Origin: Nectonema munidae
Lineage: Eukaryota; Nematomorpha; Nectonematoida; Nectonematidae
Direction of reading: 5' to 3'
Length of the DNA stretch: 64,000 nt
Assembly: GCA_030549495.1 (NCBI GenBank)
Contig: JAUIRK010000113.1
Span: forward strand, 1-64,000
A program made the translations under genes and the position numbers. The first letter of the stretch is position 1. Each line of letters starts with the position of its first letter. A model generated the notes under the pieces. It was not told where the DNA came from. It ran no database searches and was given only the letters and a program-made list of their open reading frames with translations. Positions 24,201-36,806 of this stretch are shown in pieces.

Positions 24201-27200
24201 ACTTACATCGATGTACACAAAGACGAATGTTCCATTTTTGTGGATGGTTAATTGAAAGGTGAATTTGTGATGTGGTTGTTCAGTCAAATTGGTGAGTGAG
24301 ATGTTTGACCATTGGACAGTGAAAGAAGTATCTGCAAAAATTATGAAAGGATTTCATTGGAGGTAGAGCGAGTGCAAAGTTCACTTCATTCCCAATCTCA
24401 AATCAAAGGAAACACTTAATATATTCAGAACATATGAACATGTATGTGAATTTATATTTGCGTCAAAATGTTTTGACTTTAATTCTTGTGCAATAAAACC
24501 AGATGTGTTTAACCGAAATCTCTGTTCTTCGATTCAAAATAAAAAATGTTTTTTCGCAAATGCGTCTCTATAAAAACCCAGAAGTAAATAGATTCGATTT
24601 TTAGAAAAAAATTCGCATGATATGTTATCTTTCAGAAATCCTCGCAAGATTATTTGAAAAAGGGATGATAGTAATTTCCTTCATAAAAATCGTCTTTTTA
24701 ATGAGTGATATTGCAATAGGAGTAGACTATCAACAAAAACATACATACAAGCAGGCCTTTTAAATAAGTAATATTGCAATACAGGAGGAGAAAACCTTTA
24801 TATTCACTTTACTTTTTCAACTAGGAGTCAAGACTCAAGAATCAGAGATTTAAAAGAGAAAGTTAGGAGTCGGGCGGGGGTCTGATTTCTTATGAATTTT
24901 GAAAAATCCACATGTCGAAGACGGCAGTTTGAGTTATTGGGTTTAAATATTAACCCTGGTTTCAACTGTCATTGAGGAATGTCAAAAGAAGTATTTGAGG
25001 CAAAAAAGCTTAAAACTCGTCTCAATTTAAGGTTATCCTATTCTTTGTCTTGATCGCACGTCCGGTTAGGATATATTGAAATAAGAAAAAATAGTTAACC
25101 CCTCCTATTGACTGAGACATGCTTGACTTTAAGTTACATGTACGATAGCTTTCCAATACTTATTGATGTGTGTTTATAAATCTTTGTAAAATATGGCTAA
25201 ATTGCTTAGACGGTAAATTTGTTATTACTTTGAGATATGCTATTGGAACGCTTGTTTTGTAAATTACATTGGCGAATGGCAAACGTTGAGGGATATAAAA
25301 TCGGGGGAGGGGGCTTGAAAATCGTGTCTAAAGAATTTTATTGGGGAAATTTGAGTTGGCCAAATATAAGGGATACAACAACTTAATTTTCATATTTTAA
25401 TCTTCAACTCAGCAGATAATGGCAGCAAGACAACATTTATTACAACAATGATTCCAAACTTCAATACGTCGCATTCAAAGATGACGGCACGTTTCAATTG
25501 ATCCCATTCAAATGAAAATTGATGAAAACGTTACTCTATTCCAGCTTTCAAAAAAAAAGTTGATTTATATGCTGTAAACTTACTTCGGGGTCATGGTAGT
25601 GGTATTCATAAACGAGTAATGACTTCTTTGTCATGAGAAATTTTATCGTGACTGATGTCATAAAGCTTTCCCAACGGCTCCCTTTCTGTTTGAATTTTAG
25701 TGTTATCTACTACAATTTGTTTTGCAAGATTGATGTTTTTGGGTGTGCGGGTCCATATAAAAATTTTAACTTTTTAGGAGGTCCACAGCGAAATCTCTTG
25801 GACTTTCTCGAGATCACAAATTAATCGAGAAATAGTATTTACCTGTACTCATGTATTGGATAGAAGAGTGATTGCCGCTTTTCCGCAAGTCATAAGGACC
25901 CATGAGAGGAGCGATGTATTGAGTCAAAGCAAGATTGTGGTGCAAAAAATTTCCTGTATACACAAATCCTGAATAAAGGATAAAGAAAAACTTAGGATTC
26001 CTAATAAAATGAGGTGCAATACTATTCTCGTAAGATGATTTAAACGCAAAATGCAAATGATGGCATATTTAAGGAAATATGAAACTAGATGTCAATGAAA
26101 ATAATTCATATAAATATGTATATGCTTTTACTTTAAAATGGAAGCAAAAATGCCTGAAGGCAAAATAGGATCATGCGGATGAAGCACTTTAATTCATAAC
26201 CACAAGCAATCATTTCAATTGTGAAAATATAAATAGTTCAATTTTACTTATACTAGGAAAAAATGCTTTTCAAACATTCCCTCCCATTTAGAGTTAAAAG
26301 TTAGCCTCGTGATAAAAATGAAAAAACGAAATAGGATTCCTTGTAAAAATGAAAATGTTATTTTAAGAAAGATGGGGGTGTTTGAAGAAAAACTAGCAAG
26401 AACTTGAATACAAAATATTTGTATATTTTCTTAAAAAAATGGATACTTAGCTATTCCGAGGTACCAATCAATGATATCCAAATATATTCGTTTTATTAAT
26501 AGAACTATGATGTCGATGCAATTACCACGTCAAGAAATTGCTGGTGAAAAAATTGTCGTACACACATCAATGTCAAGCATGAAAATTGATTTTTTGAACC
26601 AAATGGTTGCAAAAATTACGACATACTGGAAATAAGAAAGATAATAATTGGCATAAATATTCATTGTTTTCTTTGATGCATTTGAACATGTAAAAGAATG
26701 GATTAACAAAATAAAATACCTCCCGTTGCAATCGTGATTTTGTTAAGCATTTCGCCATAATAAGGAAAAGAAAATTTGAGACTTTTCACCTAAAAAAAAA
26801 GTTAAAAAAAAAAACAAAAATTAAAAGAGAAAGGCCATCATTGAAAATTGAATTATATTTAAAATATTTGAATTTTATTTCAAATCATTTCCGAATTGTT
26901 TGAGTTTTATTTAAAGTTTTTTTATTGAATAGAAGATTCGATCTAAAATCGAAGCATACCAGTGTTTCCTATTTACGCTGGTAAGGCGTAATGGTATTAC
27001 AATTATTATATCTAGGCTAGGTTTTAAGGTGTGTATAAATAATCAACTTTCCATATTCTTTCCTCATTCAATACTTGAGAGCACATTTCTATGGAAGTAG
27101 GTGTCTTTTTAGAAATTCACCTGAAAAAACTTTGTCGAGTCGTACTTTGCAAATGTTATTTCTCAACTGTTTTTCATTAGGTAAGTTCAATCAGGAATTT

Positions 27201-29207
27201 TTGCTTTAGGAAGCGTTCACAAATGATGTATGTCGACCCTTCTCTTATTTGCGTAATCAACCTTTTACCTTCTCCAGGTTTTCTTATCTCTCCAGTTTTG
27301 GCAGACATCATATGTGAACGATCCAACACAAACACATATTACAAAATTATAAGCGAAAAGCGAAAACTTAAAAGTAGTTTAGCACGCGTTAATATCGACA
27401 TTGCTGCCAACAACCATAAAATGAATGAATTTGTCTTCCACTCATTTCAGCCTTGGAACAGATTTACCTGAGAATACGCATACTTATTTATGTTCTTTTC
27501 TGTTGAAAGAAAAAAACTATTTTTGTTGACTCTTTATCGTTTTTATGTTATAGCGCTTAGCTTTGTTATAGTCATAGTAACACATATATATTTATTTAAA
27601 TACATTCTGTTCATCCATTGATAGTGATGAAAAAACATAAACAAGACATATCATGGTAATTAGAACTTTGTTCTAATCCAAACTATCACTTTCTTTGTTC
27701 AGAATTTGCATTTAATATTTTAAAGATTTTTCCCATTTTGCGGTTTTTCTTTTACTTAAAGCACAATTTTAAAATTTCACACTCCCTCTCCCTCTCCATG
27801 TCTTATAATCGAGAACATAACATCACTTTGACAATATTCACTTTTTCAGAGATATAATCGAAATATCTATATTTCCGCCTAACAGATTTATGCGTGTAGT
27901 AGTGATAATAACATTTAGACATCATAATAAAAGTCTATATCAAAATGTAACATTTATTAAAAAATAGAAAACTTCAAAGTGCAAAATTAGATATCAAATT
28001 GAAATGTAAAAAAAGGAGGTTGTCTCCAGGTTTATAGAGTCGCCTGTTTTGAGAAGGGTTGCGATACCGACCAAGATTTTAAAAATAGTTATATTCATAA
28101 TTGTTAGATTAAAAAGCATATTCATAGACACTCTCTTCAATACCCAACGTTGCAAATAATAATCACAAAAAATCTCTCATCTTTTTAGTCTAACGTTGTG
28201 TTTTTGCAACTCATAGAAAGAGCCTGAAAAATTCAATACAATTGAAGAACTTTTTTCATTACACAAATACCTTGTAAATGCAGAGTAAAAAGGTTCAGTT
28301 TATGAGTAGAAAGTTTTTGGAAAAAAAATTAAACCAAATACTTTTGAAAAAAATAATTTATAATTAATTTTGGTTTTTGAATGCTATTGTTTTGGCTTAG
28401 ATAAAAATGTTACGGACACTAATTTCAAAAAACACAATGTAAGAAAGACACTAAACTACAAATACAAACAAATAAAACAACTGTTTAATAAATTATATTG
28501 AAGAAAAATTTCCCATTGCAACAAAAAAGGATTCAGGATATCCTTTAATGACTATCAAAATCGACCTTAAAATATCATATCATACTTTTAAATTTAGTTA
28601 TAGATTTAAAACTAACTAGTGAGTCAGTAATATGTTTCTAAAGCCCTTTTATATCATTTGAATTTGGAACAAAGGTTGTGTGTAAAAGAAGTTGAAGTTA
28701 TTAGGTCAGCAAAAGTAACCTTTTAATTGATGAGTCAACTTCTCTAATTATTATTATCCATTTTTGTAAATAAGATGTAGATTTTTTAAAAACTAAAAAA
28801 ATCTAAAAAATCTAAAAAAAACTAAAAAATCGATTATTTTATTTTTATGATCATTTGAATCGAATATTTTTAATAAAGGTTAACCTTTTTGACTCCTCGA
28901 TTATAGAACATAAATTGAATCATTAATTGATGATTTCATTTAAGAACTCAAAATAAAGACAAAAGGCAATTTACTTTCAAATGATACCGCCAAATAAGAC
29001 ATTTTAGATTTCTTATTGATTTTGAAAAACCTAGCCATAGGCACGCTCGTTATCACCCCTTTAAAAGCAATGCTATACCGTGGCGCGTTGAAAGGAATTC
29101 GAAATTTGAGTTGCTCGAATCACATCGGGTGAGGAAGATTGGGATAAATCATTCCAAGGAATCTGTGATGAATTTATGCACTGGGTTGTGTAGTAGACAT
29201 GATTGTC
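18137..29207 (-). CDS. PLXDC: Plexin domain-containing protein (PLXDC/TEM7 family), 5' incomplete
   Basis: Nine exons (29079-29207, 26720-26789, 25843-25968, 24207-24331, 22545-22638, 21971-22066, 20905-21047, 18932-19084, 18137-18217) join to 338 residues plus TAG, with GT..AG introns and consistent phases. PLXDC proteins are type I receptors; vertebrate members bind nidogen and PEDF. In order: DNHVYYTTQ (1-9), SFPYYGEML and ATGGFVYTG (about 49-71), LALTQYIAPLM, FTVQWSNISL, KCGLADAF, RTIYEYHRVNV, PLPTC, PSI domain CDECLNANISFSCMWC with KCSSGIDR (about 214-255), membrane helix ILFLVLGGIALLLFLIWAL (about 278-296), then a short basic tail with RPNQWKKRW. The long Ser/Thr-rich stalk of vertebrate PLXDC is absent as read. 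Signal peptide and N-terminal exon(s) were not found. Identity is firm. Confidence 0.92.
18932..19084 (-). CDS. PLXDC: PLXDC exon 8 (membrane helix)
   Basis: The exon lies between gttcag and gtaact, 51 codons, phase 0 at both ends. It reads SKRGISFMHYALRTFG, the hydrophobic helix ILFLVLGGIALLLFLIWAL, then YAYRNPNTNSGRFFIQ, which fits the vertebrate juxtamembrane YMYHHPTSAASIFFIE. Confidence 0.88.
20131..20147. repeat. Poly-C run
   Basis: About 17 C in a row inside a PLXDC intron. Similar G or C runs occur near 37076, 41647 and 46084. Confidence 0.85.
20905..21047 (-). CDS. PLXDC: PLXDC exon 7 (PSI domain)
   Basis: The exon lies between ttttag and gtatca. It holds the PSI (plexin repeat) Cys pattern CNQFHSCDECLNANISFSC, MWC, KCSSGIDRNRYIW, C, as in vertebrate CLQFNRCGPC...CSWC...CSSGFDRHRQDW. 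A longer open frame in another register here is a shadow. Confidence 0.9.
21971..22066 (-). CDS. PLXDC: PLXDC exon 6
   Basis: The exon lies between tgtctag and gtaaga and encodes NFVHRTIYEYHRVNVRKEEI, then RSGVAIVMKPLP. It matches RRRTIYEYHRVEL...MTPLP and leads into the PSI domain. Confidence 0.9.
22545..22638 (-). CDS. PLXDC: PLXDC exon 5
   Basis: The exon lies between attag and gtattt and encodes IPLQNLLSLESSIFRFKCGL, then ADAFMMETDYA. Vertebrate PLXDC has IPV..TQISSTNHPVKVGLSDAF. The Cys in KCGLADAF replaces a Val. Confidence 0.85.
24207..24331 (-). CDS. PLXDC: PLXDC exon 4
   Basis: The exon lies between ttgcag and gtaagt and encodes DTSFTVQWSNISLTNLTEQP, then HHKFTFQLTIHKNGTFVFVY. It matches vertebrate TALVVQWDHVHL...FTFQATLLMDGRIIF. 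Two N-glycosylation sequons (NIS, NLT) are visible. Confidence 0.9.
25843..25968 (-). CDS. PLXDC: PLXDC exon 3
   Basis: The exon lies between attcag and gtaaat and encodes GFVYTGNFLHHNLALTQYIA then PLMGPYDL and a conserved NHSSIQY. It is close to vertebrate [20 protein letters not shown], the most conserved stretch of the family. Confidence 0.92.
26720..26789 (-). CDS. PLXDC: PLXDC exon 2
   Basis: The exon lies between tttttag and gtattt and encodes VKSLKFSFPYYGEMLNKITI, then ATG and the first base of Gly. It matches [20 protein letters not shown]. Confidence 0.88.
28170..28480 (-). repeat. Partial inverted copy of the element at 44417-45184
   Basis: The reverse complement contains gtatttgtagtttagtgtct, actttctactcataaactga and ctttttctatgagttgcaaaaacac-type sequence, all in the same order in the 44.4-45.2 kb element. 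It lies in the first PLXDC intron and lacks recognisable ends. Confidence 0.6.
29079..29207 (-). CDS. PLXDC: PLXDC exon 1 of those found
   Basis: The exon lies between attttag and gtatag and encodes DNHVYYTTQC, then SPDVIRATQISNSFQRAT, aligning with vertebrate DHNYYISRIYG...ILSNTHRQAA. Only phase 0 keeps it open, so an upstream exon must end at a codon boundary. Confidence 0.85.
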
Positions 29208-30562
29208 CTAAAATACAAAAAAATTTCAAAATCAACAATGCTATTACAGTAGAACCGCTGCTAGCATCTGAACGATAAGGGAGACCCTATCAGCACAATT
29301 ATCCTTCCTTCCACAACCAAATGTTCTTTCCCCCCGTGAGAAGAACTAAAGTATTGTGGTACTGAAACTGAATGGCAGGCAAACTTTCACTCACGCATCA
29401 TCTGTCAATAATAAATAAATCGTTGTTGTGAACAAATAGGCGAATTCTCCGTGACCAATAATTTTTTTAATATATAGGAACAGCCCCTAAATTCGGGGAC
29501 TTAAAATTAAATAAAATTCCCAAATTTTTGACGAAAAAATGAATTCCTATACACGTTATAATGCGGTTCGTAAATTTAGACACTTTTGGTTAGTTAGAAC
29601 TAAAAAAAGGTTGTGATAAAATGGCTATAGCTTGGGATTTGCGCGATATAATTTTCTTTCTAGAATATTTAGTTAGGAATGTAATACAAAAAAGAGCTTA
29701 CGAATCAGTTAAATATAAATTATTGGGAGTATGAATCAAAGTTTAGCTTTCTATACAACTTAAAATTGGGAACATTAGCATCGGGTGTTTTTTGTCATTT
29801 GGTATCGGAAATCAAAAATCATCAAAAGTTGTGAATCGTTGATTTGGAACTCGAAGTCTTTTACCCAGAATATCCAAAATAAAAAAGGCTAAAGCAGAAG
29901 AATTATAAAAATATGGAAGTTTAAAAAAAGATTTTGCAATTTATTTTTACACATCAAAAAATAGTAAGAATTTTCCGCCTCTATATTGAACGATTAGTTG
30001 AAATTTCATCATCACTCCTCATAATCAATCACTCAACACGTCATCCTACGAATCATGCTACATATTGTCACCAGACACTTTTCATCATCATTACATTTCT
30101 CGTCATAACTTTTCATCAAAATAAGATGTCTGGAAATTAGTTTGCTACTCATAAACTTTTGTAATAAACCTCTTGACCTTCTATTAGCATGAACAAACCA
30201 TTTAAATCTTTGCTTTTTCCATCATATTATTTATCGCTTATATTATATTAAGACTTATTTATACGCGCAATTCATACTAAAAAGGGAGAAAAATGTATCA
30301 TCCTATTATATAATGAAGCCTTAAAGTCATCTGAGATTTAGAGTGCCAATAAAATTGAAAATTAAAATGCTAATCACGTCAAAACATGTATTGAAAAACA
30401 CGCAAACGTAGACCGTTTTGAGAGAAGATAGTTGACAAATGAATTAAGCAAGAATTTAAATCAAAACACATTCGTTTTAGTAAAAAAGGTGACAATATGA
30501 GTTGTCGATTTGATATAAATATTGTGTGTAACACGTTTACGTTTTTGCTTATTCTCTCTTTC
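29208..30562. other. Upstream of known PLXDC exons, no gene seen
   Basis: A short block richer in G and C at 29260-29400 was checked for a PLXDC N-terminal exon; none fits phase 0 convincingly. The rest is A/T-rich with no repeat recognised. Confidence 0.4.
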
Positions 30563-30891
<329 letters not shown>

Positions 30892-31489
30892 CCCACTGCA
30901 CCCCTGGCGGATGGGGTGGAAAATTACTAAATTTTTATTTAATTATTATAAATTACTTTTAAATGCAATAATAAACTATAAATATTGTTATTATTTTATA
31001 ATTCATTTCGACATTTTTAAAGGGTTTTTTCCTTGTTACTTTGTTAAATTTTTTAAAATGTCTTCAAGTAAAAAACTCTCTATAATGTTAATGAAAAAAT
31101 TGAATGTAAAGATAGTGTTGAAAGTTTTTCGTAAGAAAATTCTTTTTCAATTTACATTGCTCCACCAATTGAAAACTCTGGAGAGATAAAAGATGAAGAC
31201 AGTGAAGATGAATAGCATAAATCTTTAAACTTAAATCATAGAGTGAAAACTGTAAATGATTTTGAAAATGAGGAAATTTCTTCAAATAAAAAAAGAATGA
31301 TTATAATAAATAATGAAAGCTAGATAGAAGGAGAGATGAAACAAAGTGAAAAATAGGAGGAATTTAAAAAACAAGATTTTATTTCTAGTTGGGTGAAAAT
31401 TGGTATGAACTGATAGGAAATTTTTGAAAAATTATTTGCTAAGAACTTTGAACTAATAAAAAGAGAAATATAACGCTATGTTATTTCTT

Positions 31490-32755
31490 AAAAACTTTTT
31501 TAAAAATTTTTCCCCAAAAATAGATGAAAAAAAACTTATACGAATTTTCAAAATCAAACTCGTAAAATGGGGGTTCCTCATAGCACAATTCACATTTTAT
31601 ATATATGTTAAAATGCTGAAAAATTTTTAAAACATATTTTTATCATACAAACGATAAACAATCTAAAAAATATTGCCAAAATAACTCATTTTGATTTTCA
31701 GAAGTGAAAAGACTTTTGTCAGATGAAGGAAATAACTTGCGCTGATGTGCAACAACTTGGTTTCATTATTTCTAGTCAAGTCTTTATATTTCGCTGCAAG
31801 TTTTACAGCTCCGTTCTGCAACATCATTCACACATTTTAGAGAAATTTCGATGTTCTCAAGATCAATTAAAATTTTTTGGAACACAACGTTTTAGACAAT
31901 GGAATAAAAGCTGAAATCTTCGAGTAATTAAGGAAGTTAAATCAGAGCGACATAAAACTACATTGCCTTCTCTTTTTCCAATGCTTTGAAGAAAACAAAG
32001 CCAAACCAATCAAATCATGACTCAAATACGAACAAAAAATTTAATCACAACAGTATAAATTTCAATGTCGACTTTTTGCATTTCTCCAAATCTTTTAGGA
32101 ACTCTAAATTATTTTGCGGAGCATGCCGAGTTATATTGATGTGTACCATCTCTATATATAAAGAAAAAGAAAAAACATGTTTATTCGACAAAGTTTATGA
32201 GTTTCTTCTTCAGAAATTTTGAATTCTTCTTTGAATAAGTATATTTTAAGCTTTTTTCAAAATATGTTTCCAGTTTTTAAGTCATTTCTTTAGGGCGTAT
32301 TCAAAGAAGCAAGTACCGTAATACCTTTATATTCTAGTAACCTTACATATAAATACAGATCTAGGAACCAACTACCTGATTTCCCGTCTGTGGGAGGAAA
32401 AGTCCGAGTAGATCCACGACTCAGAATCCTGGCGGAGTAGGATCCAGTGGCTGGATTCACGAACGCGCATACGTTGGAGATATGGGCGTGGTTGGGGTGC
32501 ACTTTCATTGGATGCATGACTAAATGCGCCAAATTGTTAGTGCTATAAACAACTTGGTAAAATTGTTTTCGTAGAACAAAGATAGAATAACTTAAAATTA
32601 TAACCTTGCTTTTATGAATATTCTATTTTTGGGGGGCAATTATCCTTATAATCAATAAATTGCCTTGGCTTTTTTAGTAAATATTTTGAAATATCCTTTC
32701 AACAAAATTAATTTTTTCATTAAAACTGAATCAACTTTTGAAGACTAAAGAAAAA
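31490..32755. other. Insertion inside the piggyBac relic
   Basis: Interrupts the transposase between FEKLFAKNFELI and the segment before TSRDMF. Mostly A/T-rich and unassigned. It contains a 144-base block with more G and C (32376-32519) that on the minus strand has an acceptor-like ttag, an open frame (VCAFVNPATGSYSARILSRG) and a gtagtt donor. Confidence 0.45.
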
Positions 32756-32948
32756 TTTTTCATAGATCTTTTGGCTTATTTGGGTTGCTTACAAACGTAT
32801 CACATTAGAGCTTCTAAAGACCGACGTGTATCTATTCTCCGATAGAAACGGGGACCCATTTCTGAAAGCCGTAACGAGTAGAGATATGTTTTTGCTGAAA
32901 AATACTTTTATTAGATTCGATATCAAAAGAAATAGAAATCCCTTAGAC

Positions 32949-33153
32949 CAGAGGTTCCCAACCTTTTTTTCACCAAGTACCCCTTGAAAATTTTCAACCT
33001 TAGGCGAACCCCTAATAATTTTTTTAGTTTTTTATCTTGATTTTTCACACTAATATATCAGTTAAAAATTAAAAAAACTTTCAGATAAAGTACCCCTTGA
33101 AAAAAGTGAAACGAACCCCCAAGGGTTCGCGAACCCCAGGTTGGGAACCCCTG
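32949..33153. mobile_element. hAT MITE, 205 bp, inserted in piggyBac
   Basis: Ends CAGAGGTTCCCAACCT and AGGTTGGGAACCCCTG are inverted repeats. The 8-bp target duplication ccttagac is at 32941-32948 and 33154-33161. Without the insert, the piggyBac frame reads NPLDKLAPIRDL. hAT termini and duplication length are textbook. Non-coding. Confidence 0.95.
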
Positions 33154-34012
33154 CCTTAGACAAACTAGCTCCCATACGAGATTTATAAAATGAATTTTTC
33201 AATAACTGTTACAAATACTGTTATACTACTGATTATATAACTATAGATGAGCAGCTAGTAAAATATAGAGGAAGATCTCCCATAAAGGTGTATGATCCTT
33301 CCAAACCAGGCTGGTATGGGATGAAAATTTACTATTGTGTAGATTCCAAAAATTTTTTTTGTATTTGCTAGTGAAGTTTATGTAAGTGGGTTGAGAGACA
33401 AAGATTATTTCAAGTCATTCAGTATAGTACTCTATACAGATTATGACTCCCTAAGTATCTACATCCTAGAGAAACATTGGAAAAAAAACTTCAAACCAGT
33501 CTATGCTTTGTAAAAATTCAAACAATTGGCGAAAAAAGGAAACCTGGAACATATTTTAGATTATAACAAATATAAGGGAGGAGTCGACATTTTCAATAAA
33601 ATGTTCAGAGATTATGGAGGAGATGACCAATGGCAATCTTTACAAACATTTTTGGGTATAGCAGCTAATAATAGCTGGGTTATATTGAAAACAAATAGGC
33701 CTAATATCTAAACTGATGTTAGGATGGGAGGGAGAAAGTGTTTCATCAGAAACTTAGCTCTGCTTCTCATCCAAAAATCGAAGCGACTTAGATGTGATAA
33801 TTGTTCAAATAGAATTGTCACTAGAAATCTCCTCACTTTTTATGGATTCCCCAAGTCTCATGGACCAAACGTTTGGCCAAGTGGAAGAGGATACTGTTTT
33901 ATTGATAACTGTAAACCGAGGAAAAGAGGAACACGAAAATGTAAAAGCTGCCAAAGATCTATCCATAAAAATCATACAATATTTATTTGCACTGAATGTG
34001 AAAACATGTAAA

Positions 34013-36590
34013 TATGCTCATTTATAACTTTTTTTCATTCTTGATTTTATTTAAAACATTGTTTTTGGATAATTTTAAAATTTGAAAACTTTTTTATAAC
34101 ATAAATTAAATTTGAGAATTTTTTTGTTTTTATAGATGGCGTTAATAAATATTAAAATTGCTTTTTTCGTATATTTTTTTGTTCGAATGAAAATTAGCTA
34201 TCTTTATTCTTGTTTTTTCACTCTACATTTAGTTTATTTTGGAAATAGCATCTTAGACTCTTAGAAGGCATAAAACTTCTTTTAAAACAAATTTTCACGA
34301 AGAACTCTTTCGCTTTAAACACTTCATAGTTTTATTGAGCAAGATATAGCAAAGTTGATTTTTCCATCACATAGATGTCAAGCTTATGAAATTTCAAATT
34401 TCGTATTAAAAACCACCACATACGAATGAACTACCATAGAAAATAAAATTTTCAAATTATTCATGCAATATGTCTTCTCCTGGACATTTATTCGAACAAT
34501 ATCAATATATATTCGTTCTAAGTGAATTAACATCATTAGAGTTGGCAAACTTCGAATAATATTTTCAGCTGAAGCGGATAATGAGTAAGCCAAAATCAAT
34601 AAATTTTTTAAGCGCATAATAAAGAGATCAATCATATAAAGAAAACTGGTCCATCGAATTCTAACAATTTAAAATGTATTTTATAACTTTACCAACAAAG
34701 TCGTTTTCCTGAAAAGTCATGAAGTCTTTAGAATTGAATTTTGCATGCTTTCCTAATTTTTGAATAATCTTGATGAAATTAGTTTACATAGGATTTCTCA
34801 TGGTTTCTCCAAGATTTCAAAAATTTGTTTTTAAAAGTATTTGTAAAATTGAAAACGCATTTTACTAACAAATTTCAAAAATGATTGATCTCAATCTCAA
34901 TTTTGGGATAAAAAATAAATTTTAAATTAAAAAAGTCGTAGAATTTTAGAAACTTTAATCAGATTTCGTTTATGTACCATTTTCAGTTCTACTTTATCTT
35001 CTATTTTAAACATTTTTGATTTGATTTTATCGATTTTTATTATTTGGAATGGAAGTTAAAGATATAAAATATAATTGAAACAAAGATAAAAATAATATAG
35101 AAGTGAAAATGGTAAATAAAAATAGATTTAAAATTGCAATATATAACACAAGGAATAATAAAAAATAATTTATTAAATATTTCATAATGTTCACAATTTT
35201 TGGGAAAATTGAATAATCCCTGCTTTGAAAAGTTACTAAAAGGTTAGCAGGATGTCGGGAAACAAGCTCTAGTAATGTCAGAGATTAGATAAAGCTCAAT
35301 CTAACACTAATAATGAACAGGTATAGGATTGTGAACGAATTAGGTAAAGAACTTTCAAAATAGGGTACAAGAAGCATATAGCATACACAGGCGTGTGTGT
35401 GCCTGCGTACCCAGAGACAAAGGAATAATTGACAAAAGATACGACATATAGACAATGCACCATTGAAAAGTAGGTTTTCAAAAGCAAATACATACATATA
35501 TAATATATATAGGGTGTACGCTGTATAAATGTATCATTTATCTTTGTCTATAGAGGACAAATAAGTAAATAACAAGTAGCTATACTCATTAAACCGCGTT
35601 GCTCGCACATGTTAGGTATAATATATAGGAAAGGTTGGAAACGATGGGAACTTAAAAGAATCAGAAATGCAATTTTACGATATCTATCCAGCTTCTGAAA
35701 TGAGGGAAGAATACCAATACCAAACATCAAAACTTAATATTTCCATACCACCTAAAAATTGATTGGAGTAAACGCGAAGCTAAAATTCGCTCTAAATACT
35801 CTGACTTTATATGTAGTGTATAGAAGATTGTGAACAAAACAGATGTTTTTCTTCTTTATTGTAAAAGACGAGAAATAATGTTTAAAGGAAACACTTGCCA
35901 AGAAACGTTAGAAAAAAAGAGTTACCATACGTTTATCATTAGTCAAAATGTTATCTTACTATGTTTGCCCAGCAAATCAGATACGACATTTATTCAAAAA
36001 ATCTTCAAAATAATTGGTTTGATTTGATTCTAGCCTAATTTTATTGGCTAAAACTAAAAATTATTCAAAATTTTTTATCCAATCATGAGAATCTGGTAAG
36101 AATAACAATTGTGTCGGACAAATGCTAGTAGACAATTGTAGCGGTCAATTGCCAAGCATACCAAACAAAATTTTGATTGATATTTTGTTAACTAATAATT
36201 TCTTCAAATAAGGTTGTATTTTCCCTTTCTATTTTAATTATTATTAATTCAAAGTTTGATACTTTTAATTATTGATTACATACATATTTAGATTAGCAAT
36301 CACTTTTTTGAATAGAATTTTGAAGTAGAGAAGTTTATCTTCCATTTACTTGGTGGAGTGAAATTATTAAACTTATTTATAATTAATACATAATATATTA
36401 TTAGAATTAAATTCTTCTAAATTTAATTGTCGACCTTGAAATTAATCGTTATCTGACCTTTTTCGACATTCGAAATAAAAACATTCATTTTTGATGTATA
36501 AATAATAAATTAATTACTAATTTCGTTAAAAATTCATCACTAAAAATATTTTCTAATTGCCAATTATCAAACTTTGAAGTTAAGTTAATA
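34013..36590. other. A/T-rich, no gene recognised
   Basis: Holds TA MITE copy 3 and a small (TATA)n at about 35495-35510. Open frames at 34384, 35285 and 35548 (minus) show no recognisable motifs. Confidence 0.5.
34977..35112. mobile_element. TA-flanked MITE (mariner-type), copy 3
   Basis: TA/CCATTTTCAGTTCTA and TAGAAGTGAAAATGG/TA flank 136 bases, the same length as copy 1 and with the same terminal sequence. Confidence 0.65.
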
Positions 36591-36592
36591 AG

Positions 36593-36806
<214 letters not shown>

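Larger units (their letters stand above)
18218..29078 (-). other. Introns of the PLXDC gene
   Basis: Eight introns of about 0.5-2.9 kb. Contents noted: a C-run at about 20131-20147, (AAT)n at about 24165-24184, and an inverted partial repeat copy at about 28170-28480. The open frames at 21217-21462, 23077-23289, 23828-24040 and 27223-27471 show no family I recognise and are taken as chance. Confidence 0.6.
31058..34012 (+). pseudogene. piggyBac transposase relic
   Basis: Pieces in order: acidic N-terminus (31091-31320: IYIAPPIENSGEIKDEDSED), IFEKLFAKNFELIKREI (31410-31480), about 1.2 kb of inserted DNA, FLKAVTSRDMFLLKNTFIRF (32860-32940), a hAT MITE, KLAPIRDL, YITIDEQLVKYRGRSPIKVY (33230-33290), VYVSGLRDKD, LDYNKYKGGVDIFNKMFRDY (33550-33615), and a C-terminal Cys finger (CDNC, CFIDNC, CKSC, CTEC; 33795-34012). 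This is the order of PGBD/piggyBac proteins: Asp-rich core, then RING-like finger. Several stops break it. TTAA ends were not located. It may belong to the lineage that moved the TTAA MITEs, but that is unproven. Confidence 0.85.

Noticed and set aside
29260-29400. PLXDC N-terminal exon in the block richer in G and C
   Set aside because: No frame with a phase-0 donor and no resemblance to the family N-terminus or a signal peptide.
32376-32519. Upstream exon of PLXDC
   Set aside because: Has splice-like borders, but neither open frame joins the 29207 exon in phase, and it lies between two pieces of one piggyBac relic.
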